Shown here piece after piece: positions 52,736 through 60,718 of a stretch of DNA of 64,000 nt. Each line of letters starts with the position of its first letter. Within the stretch, counting starts at the first letter, position 1. This stretch comes from a bacterium (GTDB taxonomy: Bacteria > Cyanobacteriota > Vampirovibrionia > Gastranaerophilales > UBA9971), in contig JBAWVS010000001.1 in assembly GCA_037147175.1 (NCBI GenBank), positions 82,627-146,626 of the forward strand. The letters run 5' to 3'. The notes below the pieces were generated by a model. That model saw only the letters and a program-made list of their open reading frames with translations, ran no database searches and was not told the DNA's origin. A program made the translations under genes and the position numbers.

Positions 52736-54376
52736 CTAGCATGCGTACTGGATTTTAAGTTTTTCCGCAATACTGCTGTCAGTTGTAACAAGTGCATCTG
52801 AGCGACCAACAGGCAAAGAACTGTTTCCGATAGGAGCCATAAGCTTTTTGATTTCCTGATCTGTTGCTATGAAATAATTTACAATATTTTCGGCAACTTT
52901 ATCAATATCAAGTCGCTTCACAAGTACGGGATTTTGCGTGCAAATTCCTACAGGACAAAGTCCTGTATTGCAGGCATTGCATTTTCCATAATCATTGCCT
53001 ACACATCCTGCAATTTGAAGCAATAATTTGCCTGTAAATACGCCATTTGCACCAAGACAAATCATTTTAAAGGCATCAGCTGCAAGATTTCCATGCATGC
53101 CAAGTCCGCCTGCTGCCCAGAGAGGGATTTGTCCCTGTTTTCCCTGATGCACTGCCCCCAGATAGCAATCCCTTAACTTTGAAAGTATCGGATGACCTGT
53201 GTGGTTAAGTGAAATTTCGTGTGCAGCGCCCGTTCCACCGAAAATACCATCGAGGAAAAATCCGCCGACAATATTATATGGATCTCTTAAAAGATTATTA
53301 TATACAGAAATGCTTGTTACACTTGCAGAAACCTTGATTGCAACAGGAACTCTAAACTTAAATGCGGCATTTAAGGAAAGAAACATCTTCTGAACGCTTT
53401 CTTCAATGGAATAAAGTCCCTGATGGTTTGGCGGACTGAGAAGATCAGCTTTTGGAACGCCTCTGATTTCCTGAATATGCCTGGCAACTTTTTTTGCCTG
53501 TAAAAGTCCGCCATCACCTGGTTTTGCCCCCTGCCCTATTTTAATAAGAACACCAGCCGGGTCTTCTACCATATCCGGCATTGCGTTTATAATTCTATTC
53601 CAGCCAAAATGGCCTGAAGCTATTTGAAGAATCATATATTTTAAATATCTTGATTTCAACAGTCTTATAGGCATACCGCCTTCTCCTGAACACATGCGGA
53701 TAGGGATTCCGAGTTCTTCGTTCATATAAGCGGTAGCAATTGCAAGAGCTTCCCACATCCTGCCTGAAAGCGCGCCAATTGACATATCCCCGAGAATTAT
53801 CGGATAAATCCATCTTACGGGAGGCAAGTTGGTATTAAGCTCCAAATGCCCGTTTAAATTTTGAAAAGGTATTTGTTCAGGGGGAAGCACCCTTCCGAAC
53901 GGAGCAAGCATTTCAAAAGTATGCCTTTGAGCATCAAGAGAAGGATCAGTCATTTGGGAGATACGACCAATTTTAATTTTATCAAGAGCTCTTGGTGAAG
54001 TGTGCAAGTTGCTTCTTCCGCCCCTTTTATAAGAATCTCCAGTATATGCTCTTACTTTCATGGCAAATTTTTCATCGGGATTTCTTACAGGTTTAATAGC
54101 TTCATTTGGACAGACTTTTTCGCAAATTCCACAACCACGGCAAAAATTTTGTATATTAATATTTTGTTTAATTACAGGTATTGTTTGAAACTTTACTTTT
54201 GGAACAGGCGTTAAATCTTCGCTTATTACTTTTCTTCTTTTTTCAACAGAAGCTTCTATAGCATTAAAAGGACATGCGGCCGCGCATTTTCCGCACATTG
54301 TGCATCTGTCGGAATTATATTCTATTTGCCATAATAACTCGTCTTTATTAAGTTCATTTACTTTTATTGTTGCCAT
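52736..54376 (-). CDS. Glutamate synthase FMN domain protein (GltB2-like) with two [4Fe-4S] motifs
   Basis: A 546-residue protein: two N-terminal ferredoxin motifs (CTMCGKCAAACPF near 25-37 and CRGCGICEKVCP near 79-90), then the FMN-binding synthase barrel (about 180-500) with MSIGALSGRMWEALA, GEGGMP, KIGQGAKPGDGG, FGGTGAAHE and the cysteine-rich CNACNTGLCPVGICTQNP segment for the [3Fe-4S] cluster. It matches the archaeal-type split glutamate synthase, making glutamate from 2-oxoglutarate and ammonia delivered by the glutaminase subunit. It overlaps that subunit by 13 bases. The GXGXG domain subunit is not seen here. Confidence 0.88.
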   Translation of the reverse strand: MATIKVNELNKDELLWQIEYNSDRCTMCGKCAAACPFNAIEASVEKRRKVISEDLTPVPKVKFQTIPVIKQNINIQNFCRGCGICEKVCPNEAIKPVRNPDEKFAMKVRAYTGDSYKRGGRSNLHTSPRALDKIKIGRISQMTDPSLDAQRHTFEMLAPFGRVLPPEQIPFQNLNGHLELNTNLPPVRWIYPIILGDMSIGALSGRMWEALAIATAYMNEELGIPIRMCSGEGGMPIRLLKSRYLKYMILQIASGHFGWNRIINAMPDMVEDPAGVLIKIGQGAKPGDGGLLQAKKVARHIQEIRGVPKADLLSPPNHQGLYSIEESVQKMFLSLNAAFKFRVPVAIKVSASVTSISVYNNLLRDPYNIVGGFFLDGIFGGTGAAHEISLNHTGHPILSKLRDCYLGAVHQGKQGQIPLWAAGGLGMHGNLAADAFKMICLGANGVFTGKLLLQIAGCVGNDYGKCNACNTGLCPVGICTQNPVLVKRLDIDKVAENIVNYFIATDQEIKKLMAPIGNSSLPVGRSDALVTTDSSIAEKLKIQYAC

Positions 54377-55470
54377 CTTTCGACCCTCAAATCATTGTTA
54401 ATTACTACTGTTTCTCTTTCGTGAGGGTAAATATCATCTTCCCAATTTCTTTCAGGCAAAATCTCGTTAATGCCTGTCACTTCGGAAGTTATAATTACAG
54501 TATCTTCAGTATGTCCAATAACAACCGGTCTTAATTTTTTAGAATCGCAGCATGTAAAAAGTGTTCCATCAGGAAGCACTCCTATAATTGTGTTTGGTCC
54601 GTTTATTTCCAGATGGGCAAGGGATTCTTTTATTTTCAAAAGAACTGTTTTGTCAGGTCTTTGATTAATTTCATCATGAGGAAGCGGCGTAATAATATGT
54701 TTATAATAGCTAAGAGGCCATTTTAATACTTTATTTAAGTAATGCAAAGTATACAAAAAACACTGTGAATCTGATTCAAAGCCCACATATCCTTCAAATA
54801 AGCTTTGTTGAAAAAGTTTATTTTTTTCATAAAATGTATTTTCACCATTTGCAAGAATCGTATATCCCTGCAAGAAAAACGGGTGTGCTGCGTATCTTAC
54901 GATGTCATAATTTGTGTTTTGTCTGCACTGAGCCGTAATAATCTTTGCGGTAAAATTGTCAGATTCTTCCCACAATCCAAAATATGTTCCAATATCTTTG
55001 GGATCCCCAATTTCTTTAAGTGTAATAACATCAGGCCAAAAGGAATAAACATAACCTTCTTCATCTACTTCAAGGGCTTCTCTCAATCTTAGTCTGGTCT
55101 TAACCAGAAGTTCTTCTTTTTCTTCACGAGTGGCATGTTTAAAAATTTTTGGGTATTGAAGCACCTGAAATATATAATGAGGCATCGTTTCAATTATAAG
55201 CTTTGTATCCGGATTTGTTTCGGGACTCCACTGCATTGCTCTGACAAAACCTTCTTCTGCCAGTATATTGTCTGCAATATTCAATCCTTCATCGGTGCAT
55301 GCCATTGAAAGAATAGGAAGATCTTTATAATCTTTAAAAATTCCGCCCAAATCCTGCATAACCATAGCAAACCCGGAATTATCATGTCCTTTTTGCTGAG
55401 AACGCATCAAAAAAAGTGCTTTGGAAGGATGAATATATTTTTTCGATTTAACGGCGCCAATTCTACACAA
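54364..55470 (-). CDS. Glutamine amidotransferase class II subunit (GltB1-like)
   Basis: A 368-residue class II glutamine amidotransferase starting Met-Cys2 (MCRIGAVKSKKY), so Cys2 becomes the nucleophile after Met removal. GHDNSGFAMV and an AAHPFFLQGYTILANGENTF region, and FESDSQCFLYTL, match Ntn-type GltB amidotransferase domains. It hydrolyses glutamine and passes ammonia to the partner encoded next. The start is TTG, eight bases after AGGAG. A weak promoter-like TTGACA (minus strand, 55552-55547) lies upstream. The gene overlaps the synthase subunit by 13 bases. Confidence 0.85.
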   Translation of the reverse strand: MCRIGAVKSKKYIHPSKALFLMRSQQKGHDNSGFAMVMQDLGGIFKDYKDLPILSMACTDEGLNIADNILAEEGFVRAMQWSPETNPDTKLIIETMPHYIFQVLQYPKIFKHATREEKEELLVKTRLRLREALEVDEEGYVYSFWPDVITLKEIGDPKDIGTYFGLWEESDNFTAKIITAQCRQNTNYDIVRYAAHPFFLQGYTILANGENTFYEKNKLFQQSLFEGYVGFESDSQCFLYTLHYLNKVLKWPLSYYKHIITPLPHDEINQRPDKTVLLKIKESLAHLEINGPNTIIGVLPDGTLFTCCDSKKLRPVVIGHTEDTVIITSEVTGINEILPERNWEDDIYPHERETVVINNDLRVERWQQ

Positions 55471-55682
55471 TTGCCTGACTCCTAATGTTTAGTTTTTGAA
55501 AAAACAGCTTGGTTTTCATTTATATTGAACAAAAAGCCTATTATCATGTCAATAAAAAGTTTAACACGCCCCGATAAATAAGTAAAAATCAAAAGAATTA
55601 TTAACTTATAAAACTTAAGATTCATCTAAATTAATGATTTATTTATTAATAAAAATCATTACAATAGGAGGTGCCTGAAATT

Positions 55683-55709
55683 ATGTTTATAATATTGCTG
55701 TACGAATAG
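55683..55709 (+). CDS. Possible 8-codon leader peptide
   Basis: AGGAGGTG (55666-55673), a near-perfect ribosome site, is followed nine bases later by ATG opening MFIILLYE and TAG. The large anti-sigma-like gene starts 12 bases after the stop, with only a weak site of its own. Translation of the leader could couple to or control the downstream gene. No experimental support. Confidence 0.4.
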   Translation: MFIILLYE

Positions 55710-55720
55710 GGACTTGGGAT

Positions 55721-58300
55721 ATGACAAAGGCTTTTGCCAAAAAAATTAAAAAACAAGCTAAAATGGAGATGAAAGCTGCTGTATCAAGCTTAAATAATTT
55801 AACTTTACAGAAAAAAGCTTACATTTCTTTGATTGCTTCAAATGCCTTATGTGAATACTTAAAAGAGCAAGAAATAACAATAATATCAAAAAATAACGAC
55901 TTTTCGAGCTTATTTTTACTCAAAGACTTTGATATAGCCAATATAACAGTGGAAAATAATCTAAAAATAGCTGTAAGAGCTTTTGTGGGGAATGATTATC
56001 CTCAAATGTGCATCCCGAAAGACCATTTTTCAAATAATATTTTAGCGGATATTTATGTAGGCGTACGATTAGAGAGTTCTATTGACAAGGCAGAGTTTGT
56101 AGGATTTATAGGCGTTGACAAAATAAACAGGCAAAAAAGCAACGATAAATACGTATTTATTGAGGCTGATCAATTAAATCCCATAGATTCTTTAAAACAG
56201 GTAATTAATTCCTCAGGCCAGCACAAAAATTCACATACTGCTTTTGATCATAAAAAAGCAAGGGACTTATTTTATCATTATATAGACGGGAAAATTTCTT
56301 CTTTAGATAAGGAATTTTTTGCACGGCATATTTCCTCATGCATTGATTGCAATCAGGAATTTAGCCATGTTATAGAAATTGATAACATAATTAAAGCTAC
56401 AGGACACAAATTCAACTTCGAAAAAAATACTGAAGATTATACTTTAAAATTATTTGCAGGTGATCCGATTCTGTTGGGAGAAAAAACAGAAATCAATATT
56501 GCAAAAGAAACTGATGAAAACACGGAAAAAAGCTCAAATCAAAAAAAATCAAAGCAGAAAAAGAAAAAACAGCTTCCTTCCAAAAAAATCGGAAAGACTA
56601 TAAAAGCAGCCGGCAAATTAGCTTTATTAAGCGGCACAATTTTAGGAAGCGGTCATATTATTTCGGCATTGCAAGCAGCAAGCGTTTCCGGTTTAATTGC
56701 CGGTACAGCTATAGCAATGAGTGCCTCTTCTGCACAAGGAATCTCAAAAACGTTATCTTCCCTATCGGAACATTTCGATAATCAAACTTTATCCAATGGA
56801 AATGAACCTGTTGCTGATGAAATTCTTGATAGTTTCGATTTAAATGCAGATGAGACAAACTCTACTGATGAATTATTTAAAATTGACCGGAATGGACTTA
56901 TAAATGAAGAAGCAAGTGAAAGTTTTCTTGAACCTCAGAGCAATTCTTCAGAATTAACACTTGCTTCTTCAGAAGAATTTTCAATCAAAAAGAATGACGA
57001 AGATGAAGTTGTTTCCCTTCACCAAAATACACCGGAAGTTCAAGCTGATTTTTCAGAAGTTCAGGATAAAGAAATTAGTGAAGAAATTTTATCTATAGAC
57101 AAAGCCGCAGATTTAGATAATATATTTGATGATGTGACAATCGAATACAATATAGATGATATTCTTTCTTCTTTTGATAATGTTGAAGTTGTTGATTCTT
57201 CTGACTTTTTTGATTTTAAAGATATGGAGAATGAATCTCCTCCGGCACCTACAGAACTGAAGGTTATTGAACCCCCTGCTGAACCTGTTTTTGAAAATAT
57301 TCTGCAAGAAGGTATACAGCAGGATAATGAACAAAAAGAAAATACTGTTACTGAAATATATGAAGATAATGAAAATATTTCGGAAGAATCTCAGGAAATA
57401 GAATTTAATTCTGATTCTGAAAATGAAGAATCTTCAGAAGAAACATCTTTAACTGAAGACAGTGAAATTTCTGAAATTGATGAAGACCAAGAAGATCAAG
57501 AAAATTTTGAAGATTTTGAAGAAGTTGATGAAAATCAAGAAGATCAGGAAGACTTTGAAGAATTTGATGAGGATCAATATGAAACTGCTCCACGAACTGG
57601 AATAATAGACCTGAAATTGGCGGCAGGCATAGCAGCAGCAGGGATTACTGTGGCTATTGCAGTTGCTTTGTGGATAAATCATAAATCATTAACAAATCAA
57701 AATTTACCTATTCTGGATCCTCGACCTATAAATCAAGTAAGTTCGTTACCAGATCCAACAAGCACCAATAACAAAAATTTAAATAATACAGTATTGCCGC
57801 CCGAGATTCCGACAGGGCAACAACAACAAAACACATTGCCAATAAAAGAGAAAGATCTTTTGCCTCTGTATCAGAAAAAAATTAAACCGGCTGCTCGGCC
57901 TGCGACTAATAAAGATTTAAGTTCCGTTCTTGCAGAAGCCTTTACAAGACAGAGCTATGATGTCGATATAAGAAATGTTTCCTGGGAAATCACTGCGGAT
58001 ATGGCAGAAAATTCGATATTTAAAAATTATATTATGGTTACAGGTCAAGCTTTAAAAAGTGCACTGGCAAGAGATTTGTCACTGGCTAAAGAAAGGGCTT
58101 TAAATACTCAAATGGAACTTAAAACTGTTATGGATTTAAACGGCAATATTTTAGAAGCGACCGTAATTCAAAGCAGTGGGTCTAAAGAAGTAGATAAGAT
58201 TTGCTTGGAAACCTACAAAACAACTATTCAGTTTACTAAACTTCCAAAAATCAATATAAATAAGGATAAAATTAAAGCAAATCTTATAATCAGTTTTTAA
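55721..58300 (+). CDS. DUF1822-like, zinc-finger anti-sigma and TonB-C-like fusion protein
   Basis: An 859-residue protein. Residues 1-165 resemble cyanobacterial DUF1822. Residues 178-215 hold an anti-sigma zinc-finger motif His203-x3-Cys207-x2-Cys210. A Lys-rich stretch (268-295), a hydrophobic region (299-342), a very acidic region (about 350-625, many Glu/Asp) and one clear membrane segment (627-652) follow. Residues about 735-859 look like a TonB C-terminal domain (LKTVMDLNGNILEATVIQSSG). The layout suggests a membrane-anchored anti-sigma factor reaching into the periplasm. The next gene is sigma-like, as expected for such a pair, 21 bases on. A strong ribosome site precedes a short leader upstream. 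Confidence 0.6.
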   Translation: MTKAFAKKIKKQAKMEMKAAVSSLNNLTLQKKAYISLIASNALCEYLKEQEITIISKNNDFSSLFLLKDFDIANITVENNLKIAVRAFVGNDYPQMCIPKDHFSNNILADIYVGVRLESSIDKAEFVGFIGVDKINRQKSNDKYVFIEADQLNPIDSLKQVINSSGQHKNSHTAFDHKKARDLFYHYIDGKISSLDKEFFARHISSCIDCNQEFSHVIEIDNIIKATGHKFNFEKNTEDYTLKLFAGDPILLGEKTEINIAKETDENTEKSSNQKKSKQKKKKQLPSKKIGKTIKAAGKLALLSGTILGSGHIISALQAASVSGLIAGTAIAMSASSAQGISKTLSSLSEHFDNQTLSNGNEPVADEILDSFDLNADETNSTDELFKIDRNGLINEEASESFLEPQSNSSELTLASSEEFSIKKNDEDEVVSLHQNTPEVQADFSEVQDKEISEEILSIDKAADLDNIFDDVTIEYNIDDILSSFDNVEVVDSSDFFDFKDMENESPPAPTELKVIEPPAEPVFENILQEGIQQDNEQKENTVTEIYEDNENISEESQEIEFNSDSENEESSEETSLTEDSEISEIDEDQEDQENFEDFEEVDENQEDQEDFEEFDEDQYETAPRTGIIDLKLAAGIAAAGITVAIAVALWINHKSLTNQNLPILDPRPINQVSSLPDPTSTNNKNLNNTVLPPEIPTGQQQQNTLPIKEKDLLPLYQKKIKPAARPATNKDLSSVLAEAFTRQSYDVDIRNVSWEITADMAENSIFKNYIMVTGQALKSALARDLSLAKERALNTQMELKTVMDLNGNILEATVIQSSGSKEVDKICLETYKTTIQFTKLPKININKDKIKANLIISF

Positions 58301-58321
58301 TAAAAAATTAGAGAAGAAAAA

Positions 58322-58894
58322 ATGAATATTACACAAGAACAAAAAGAATTTATAGAAAATATTATTAAAGACGCTCATGGTTATGAGGGGAACGAATCTT
58401 TACTTGATGAGTTTTTTAATGAGGTTGTCAGGCGCTCATCTACTCTTATTTCTAGACAAAATGAACTTGATAATATTAAATTCTATATAAAAAGAATAGC
58501 AAATACTGTGATCTTTGAATTAATCAAAAGTTCAGCAAAGCCGAATATTATTAAAAAAACTGACAACAAGGCTTCTACGCAAGCGGATGTTTTAAATATC
58601 GGTTATGAATTTGACGAAAATGGTGATATTGCTTTAAATTATGATATTTCATTTGAAGAAGTATCAAGCAAAAAAACTTGCTTATCCAAAATTCAAATAA
58701 AAAAGATTGAAGAAATTGTTTATAATCTTGATGAAGAAAATAAATCTGATTTTTATGAAAATATATTCAAATTGAGATATATAAAAGGTCTTAATAATAG
58801 TGAAATTGCTGAAAGGCTCGAAATAAAAGAGTCTGAAGTTGATAAAAAGCTTTTGTTTATTATTAACAAAGTAAGAAAAGAAGTATTTGCATAA
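58322..58894 (+). CDS. ECF-like sigma factor
   Basis: A 190-residue protein. The N-terminal half (about 1-85) has helices consistent with sigma region 2, weakly. The C-terminal part (about 130-185) has the region 4/HTH pattern: FKLRYIKGLNNSEIAERLEIKESEVDKKLLFIINKVRKEV, where the LNNSEIAERLEI block is the helix-turn-helix. A middle acidic linker (about 85-120) is extra. It follows the zinc-finger fusion gene by 21 bases, which fits sigma/anti-sigma pairing. The start follows an AGAAGA site. It overlaps no gene of certain start downstream. Confidence 0.65.
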   Translation: MNITQEQKEFIENIIKDAHGYEGNESLLDEFFNEVVRRSSTLISRQNELDNIKFYIKRIANTVIFELIKSSAKPNIIKKTDNKASTQADVLNIGYEFDENGDIALNYDISFEEVSSKKTCLSKIQIKKIEEIVYNLDEENKSDFYENIFKLRYIKGLNNSEIAERLEIKESEVDKKLLFIINKVRKEVFA

Positions 58895-58919
58895 CTGCCA
58901 ATTCAAATTGGATGTACAC

Positions 58920-59465
58920 ATGAAGTTTTTTATTTCACTAATTTTTTTATTATTTTTTTCTTTCCCTGTCTTTGCGCAAGAAACTACGGATGATTGGGGA
59001 GATTTAATGAAAGATTATAGCAGCTCGGGCTTTGGAAAAATTATTTCGGCACCTGATTACAAAAAAGCTATAGAAACAAAAGAAAGTTTCATAAAAAAAT
59101 CCAAGAAAAAAGATAAAAAATCAGGAAAAAGAACTGAAGTCCAGCCGGAAGAAAAAGCGATGTTTGAAGCTCCTGACTCACCGCTCCCGTTATTGATTTT
59201 ACCTGTAGATATACTTTATGAAAATCAGGTGATAAAGCAGGGGTTTTATCTTGTTAATTTAAAATTTGATGCGGGAAAATATTTTCTCGAATTAAGACAG
59301 GAAAACAATACTCCTGTTTCACTTATTGAAGCAAAAGGGCATACGATTCCGGGCAGAATTATTTTAAAACCGCAAGTTTCTATTGAAAATGTTGATGATA
59401 AAATGATAAAAATTAATTACAGTGGAGATAACCTAATTTTAGAGTCGGTTTTGTGGAAGAATTAA
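58920..59465 (+). CDS. Secreted protein of unknown function
   Basis: A 181-residue protein with a clear signal peptide (MKFFISLIFLLFFSFPVFA, cleavage before Q20). The mature part is Lys/Ser-rich near 50-75 and then beta-rich, with SPLPLLILPVDILY and ENQVIKQGFYLV. Not recognised. The ATG at 58920 starts the signal peptide; a longer frame from TTG at 58887 overlaps the sigma gene and has no ribosome site. The 3' end overlaps the NifB-like gene by 13 bases, so the sigma, this protein and NifB form one unit. Confidence 0.65.
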   Translation: MKFFISLIFLLFFSFPVFAQETTDDWGDLMKDYSSSGFGKIISAPDYKKAIETKESFIKKSKKKDKKSGKRTEVQPEEKAMFEAPDSPLPLLILPVDILYENQVIKQGFYLVNLKFDAGKYFLELRQENNTPVSLIEAKGHTIPGRIILKPQVSIENVDDKMIKINYSGDNLILESVLWKN

Positions 59466-60271
59466 ATAAAAATCACCCGTGTTTCAGCGAAGAAAAAAGC
59501 AAAAAATATTCAAGAATCCATCTTCCGGTTGCTTATGATTGTAATATTCAATGTAATTATTGCAACAGAAAATATGATTGTGCAAATGAAAGCCGTCCCG
59601 GCGTTACAAGCAAAATTTTAACCCCAAAAGAAGCTTGCAAATTTTTTATTAAAACAAAAAAAACCATAGAAAATCTTTCTGTAGTTGGCTTTGCCGGACC
59701 AGGGGATTCCCTTGCCAATTTTGACAAAGTTAAAGAAACCATTAATTTAATCAAAAAAGAGACTTCTGATATTTTATTTTGTCTTTCCACAAACGGGCTT
59801 TTGCTTCCTGATTATGCAAATGAAATAATAGATATCGGGATAACACACTTGACTATTACAATTAATACTGTTGATGAAAGGTTAATTCCCCTTATATATG
59901 AAAAAATACATTACAGAGGCGAAAATATTTCTCTTAAAAAATCCGGCAGTATCTTAATACAAAACCAACTTTCAGGATTAAAAAAGATTTCTTCGGCAGG
60001 ATTGACTTGCAAGGTTAATATTCTTTGCCTTGAAGGAATCAATGACAGCCATGTAGAAAAAGTCGTCAAAACTGTTAAAAGACATGGTGCCTTTATAACA
60101 AACATAACTAAGCTGATTCCTGCAAAAGATTCTAAATTTGAAAATACGGCTCCGATTAATGATAAAAAGCTTGTAGAAATCAGAAAAAAATGTTCTGTTT
60201 ATCTAAAACAAATGTACCATTGCAAACAATGCAGAGCGGATTCTGTAGGGCTTTTAAACCAGGATCAATAA
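59453..60271 (+). CDS. nifB: NifB radical SAM domain protein
   Basis: A 272-residue protein matching the radical SAM part of nitrogenase cofactor protein NifB nearly throughout: HPC at 8-10, the C30-x3-C34-x2-C37 motif with Cys43 (CNIQCNYC, NRKYDCANESRPG), VVGFAGPGDSLAN, LCLSTNGLLLPDY, HLTITINTVD, CKVN and the C-terminal HCKQCRADSVGLL. NifB builds NifB-co, the 8Fe-9S-C core, from [4Fe-4S] clusters. The NifX-like C-terminal domain of many bacterial forms is absent, as in archaeal NifB. It overlaps the secreted-protein gene by 13 bases; GTG is the start. No nifHDK is in the window. Confidence 0.88.
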   Translation: MEELNKNHPCFSEEKSKKYSRIHLPVAYDCNIQCNYCNRKYDCANESRPGVTSKILTPKEACKFFIKTKKTIENLSVVGFAGPGDSLANFDKVKETINLIKKETSDILFCLSTNGLLLPDYANEIIDIGITHLTITINTVDERLIPLIYEKIHYRGENISLKKSGSILIQNQLSGLKKISSAGLTCKVNILCLEGINDSHVEKVVKTVKRHGAFITNITKLIPAKDSKFENTAPINDKKLVEIRKKCSVYLKQMYHCKQCRADSVGLLNQDQ

Positions 60272-60280
60272 GATTCTTGT

Positions 60281-60487
60281 TTATGCTAAAACAGCATTAA
60301 GTTCTTCGACAAGTTTGTCAGGATCAAGACCATGAACTTTTGCGCCCGCTTCAAGGTTTTCAAATCTTGCTGCCGCACATCCGATACATCCAAGTCCGTT
60401 GCGAGCAAAAACTTCTATTGTTTCAGGATAATTTTGTACAATTTCTAATATGCTCATTTCTTTTGTAATTATTTTTTCTTCAGACAT
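60281..60487 (-). CDS. DUF1858 domain protein
   Basis: A 68-residue protein with the DUF1858 layout: ITKEMSILEIVQNYPETIEVFARNGLGCIGCAAARF with the CIGC pair, then the ENLEAGAKVHGLDPDKLVEELN helix. These redox-disulfide or cofactor-binding domains occur beside nitrogenase, hybrid-cluster and other Fe-S genes. Convergent with nifB by 9 bases. The ATG at 60487 has AAAGGA at the right distance; a longer frame from 60517 adds ten residues without a site. Confidence 0.85.
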   Translation of the reverse strand: MSEEKIITKEMSILEIVQNYPETIEVFARNGLGCIGCAAARFENLEAGAKVHGLDPDKLVEELNAVLA

Positions 60488-60569
60488 AGCTTTTCCTTTC
60501 TTCTTTACCACTGCCAAAAATTATATTATAAAAAAATGTTACAAATGTTACAAAAATGAAAGTTTTTAT

Positions 60570-60686
60570 TAAAGTTTTTATTATAAAAGCCGATATAAAA
60601 ATTAAGAGATATCCACTTAATGTGGGTAATCCCAAAAACCCTCCTCCCCATATCTAGTAGCCGCCCAAAAAAGCGGCCTTTTTTTT
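60570..60686 (+). ncRNA. Possible small RNA ending in an intrinsic terminator
   Basis: GCCGC (60660-60664) pairs with GCGGC (60673-60677) and eight T follow (60679-60686): a plus-strand terminator with no plus-strand gene in front of it, since the nearest gene upstream is on the minus strand and nifB ends about 390 bases earlier. The preceding sequence carries CCCTCCTCCCC, which could pair with Shine-Dalgarno sites, and TATTAT promoter-like boxes. Boundaries are guesses. Confidence 0.35.
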
Positions 60687-60718
60687 GCTTAAATTTATAT
60701 TTTTAACAATATCAGCTA

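Noticed and set aside
55500-55620. Promoter for the glutamate synthase genes
   Set aside because: A TTGACA is present on the minus strand at 55552-55547, but no -10 at 16-18 bases is good, so it is not listed as a feature.
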